Shown here one piece after another: positions 22,262-22,272 of a stretch of 22,272 nt of DNA. Made by a program: the position numbers and the translations under genes. Origin of the DNA: JBGTCY01 sp041748615. Lineage in GTDB: Bacteria > Bacteroidota > Bacteroidia > Chitinophagales > CAIOSU01. How positions within the stretch are numbered: the stretch's first letter is position 1; each line of letters starts with the position of its first letter. The stretch is taken from positions 1-22,272 of the forward strand of contig JBGTCY010000234.1 in the NCBI GenBank assembly GCA_041748615.1, in the 5' to 3' direction. The notes under the pieces were generated by a model. The model worked only from the letters and a program-made list of their open reading frames with translations. It was not told where the DNA came from and searched no databases.

Positions 22262-22272
22262 ATAAATTCGCC

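Noticed and set aside
21416..22272. Whole segment considered as an insertion sequence with terminal inverted repeats
   Set aside because: No transposase is present, the internal gene belongs to a non-mobile family, and target duplications cannot be verified at the window edge.

Overview
The window looks like chromosomal DNA from a member of the Bacteroidota, probably a Chitinophagales/Sphingobacteriales-like or environmental lineage. The basis is the mix of protein families (an M61 peptidase with a PDZ domain, a YugP-type membrane protease, a DUF3127 protein, an M28 lipoprotein, a VLCAD-like acyl-CoA dehydrogenase), exact TAnnTTTG (-7 type) Bacteroidetes promoter motifs upstream of several genes, weak Shine-Dalgarno sequences, and many dispersed palindromic repeats. 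There are no rRNA or tRNA genes, no CRISPR array, no transposase and no phage genes. Most of it is ordinary housekeeping and metabolic content.

Layout: 1-3469 is a minus-strand block with phosphoglycerate mutase (3' end cut by the window edge), exonuclease III and an M61 aminopeptidase. After a 411-bp gap come plus-strand superoxide dismutase and its terminator, then a MITE-like inverted repeat. A minus-strand pair follows: a sugar-phosphate nucleotidyltransferase and a FabK-like/nitronate monooxygenase flavoprotein, 3 bp apart. From 6888 to 13127 the plus strand carries acyl-CoA dehydrogenase, cysteinyl-tRNA synthetase overlapping an M28 glutaminyl-cyclase-like lipoprotein, a secreted protein of unknown function and a GT2 glycosyltransferase. 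From 13133 to 16500 there is a visibly AT-richer glycan patch: a GT4 glycosyltransferase, a methyltransferase that appears frameshifted, and another GT-B glycosyltransferase. From 16968 to 21415 the plus strand holds L-2-hydroxyglutarate oxidase, a DEAD-box RNA helicase with an RS-rich tail, and a YugP-like zinc protease. The last gene, on the minus strand, is a DUF3127 OB-fold-like protein with an SSB-like C-terminal tip.

How the genes relate: cysS and the M28 lipoprotein are probably co-transcribed, as are the nucleotidyltransferase and the flavoprotein. The glycosyltransferases, the methyltransferase and possibly the nucleotidyltransferase point to surface-glycan synthesis. The rest are independent functions (glycolysis, DNA repair, oxidative-stress defence, beta-oxidation, translation, RNA remodelling, membrane proteolysis).

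The least explained signal is in the non-coding DNA. At least five kinds of repeat sit between genes. The most notable is a structured element of about 95 bp present twice in inverted orientation (21499-21591 and 22171-22261), bracketing the DUF3127 gene. One copy abuts a second repeat of about 75 bp whose other copy lies 17.7 kb away upstream of sodA. A further repeat of about 100 bp occurs in the same orientation upstream of two unrelated genes (11538 and 18426). No complete undescribed system can be claimed from this window.
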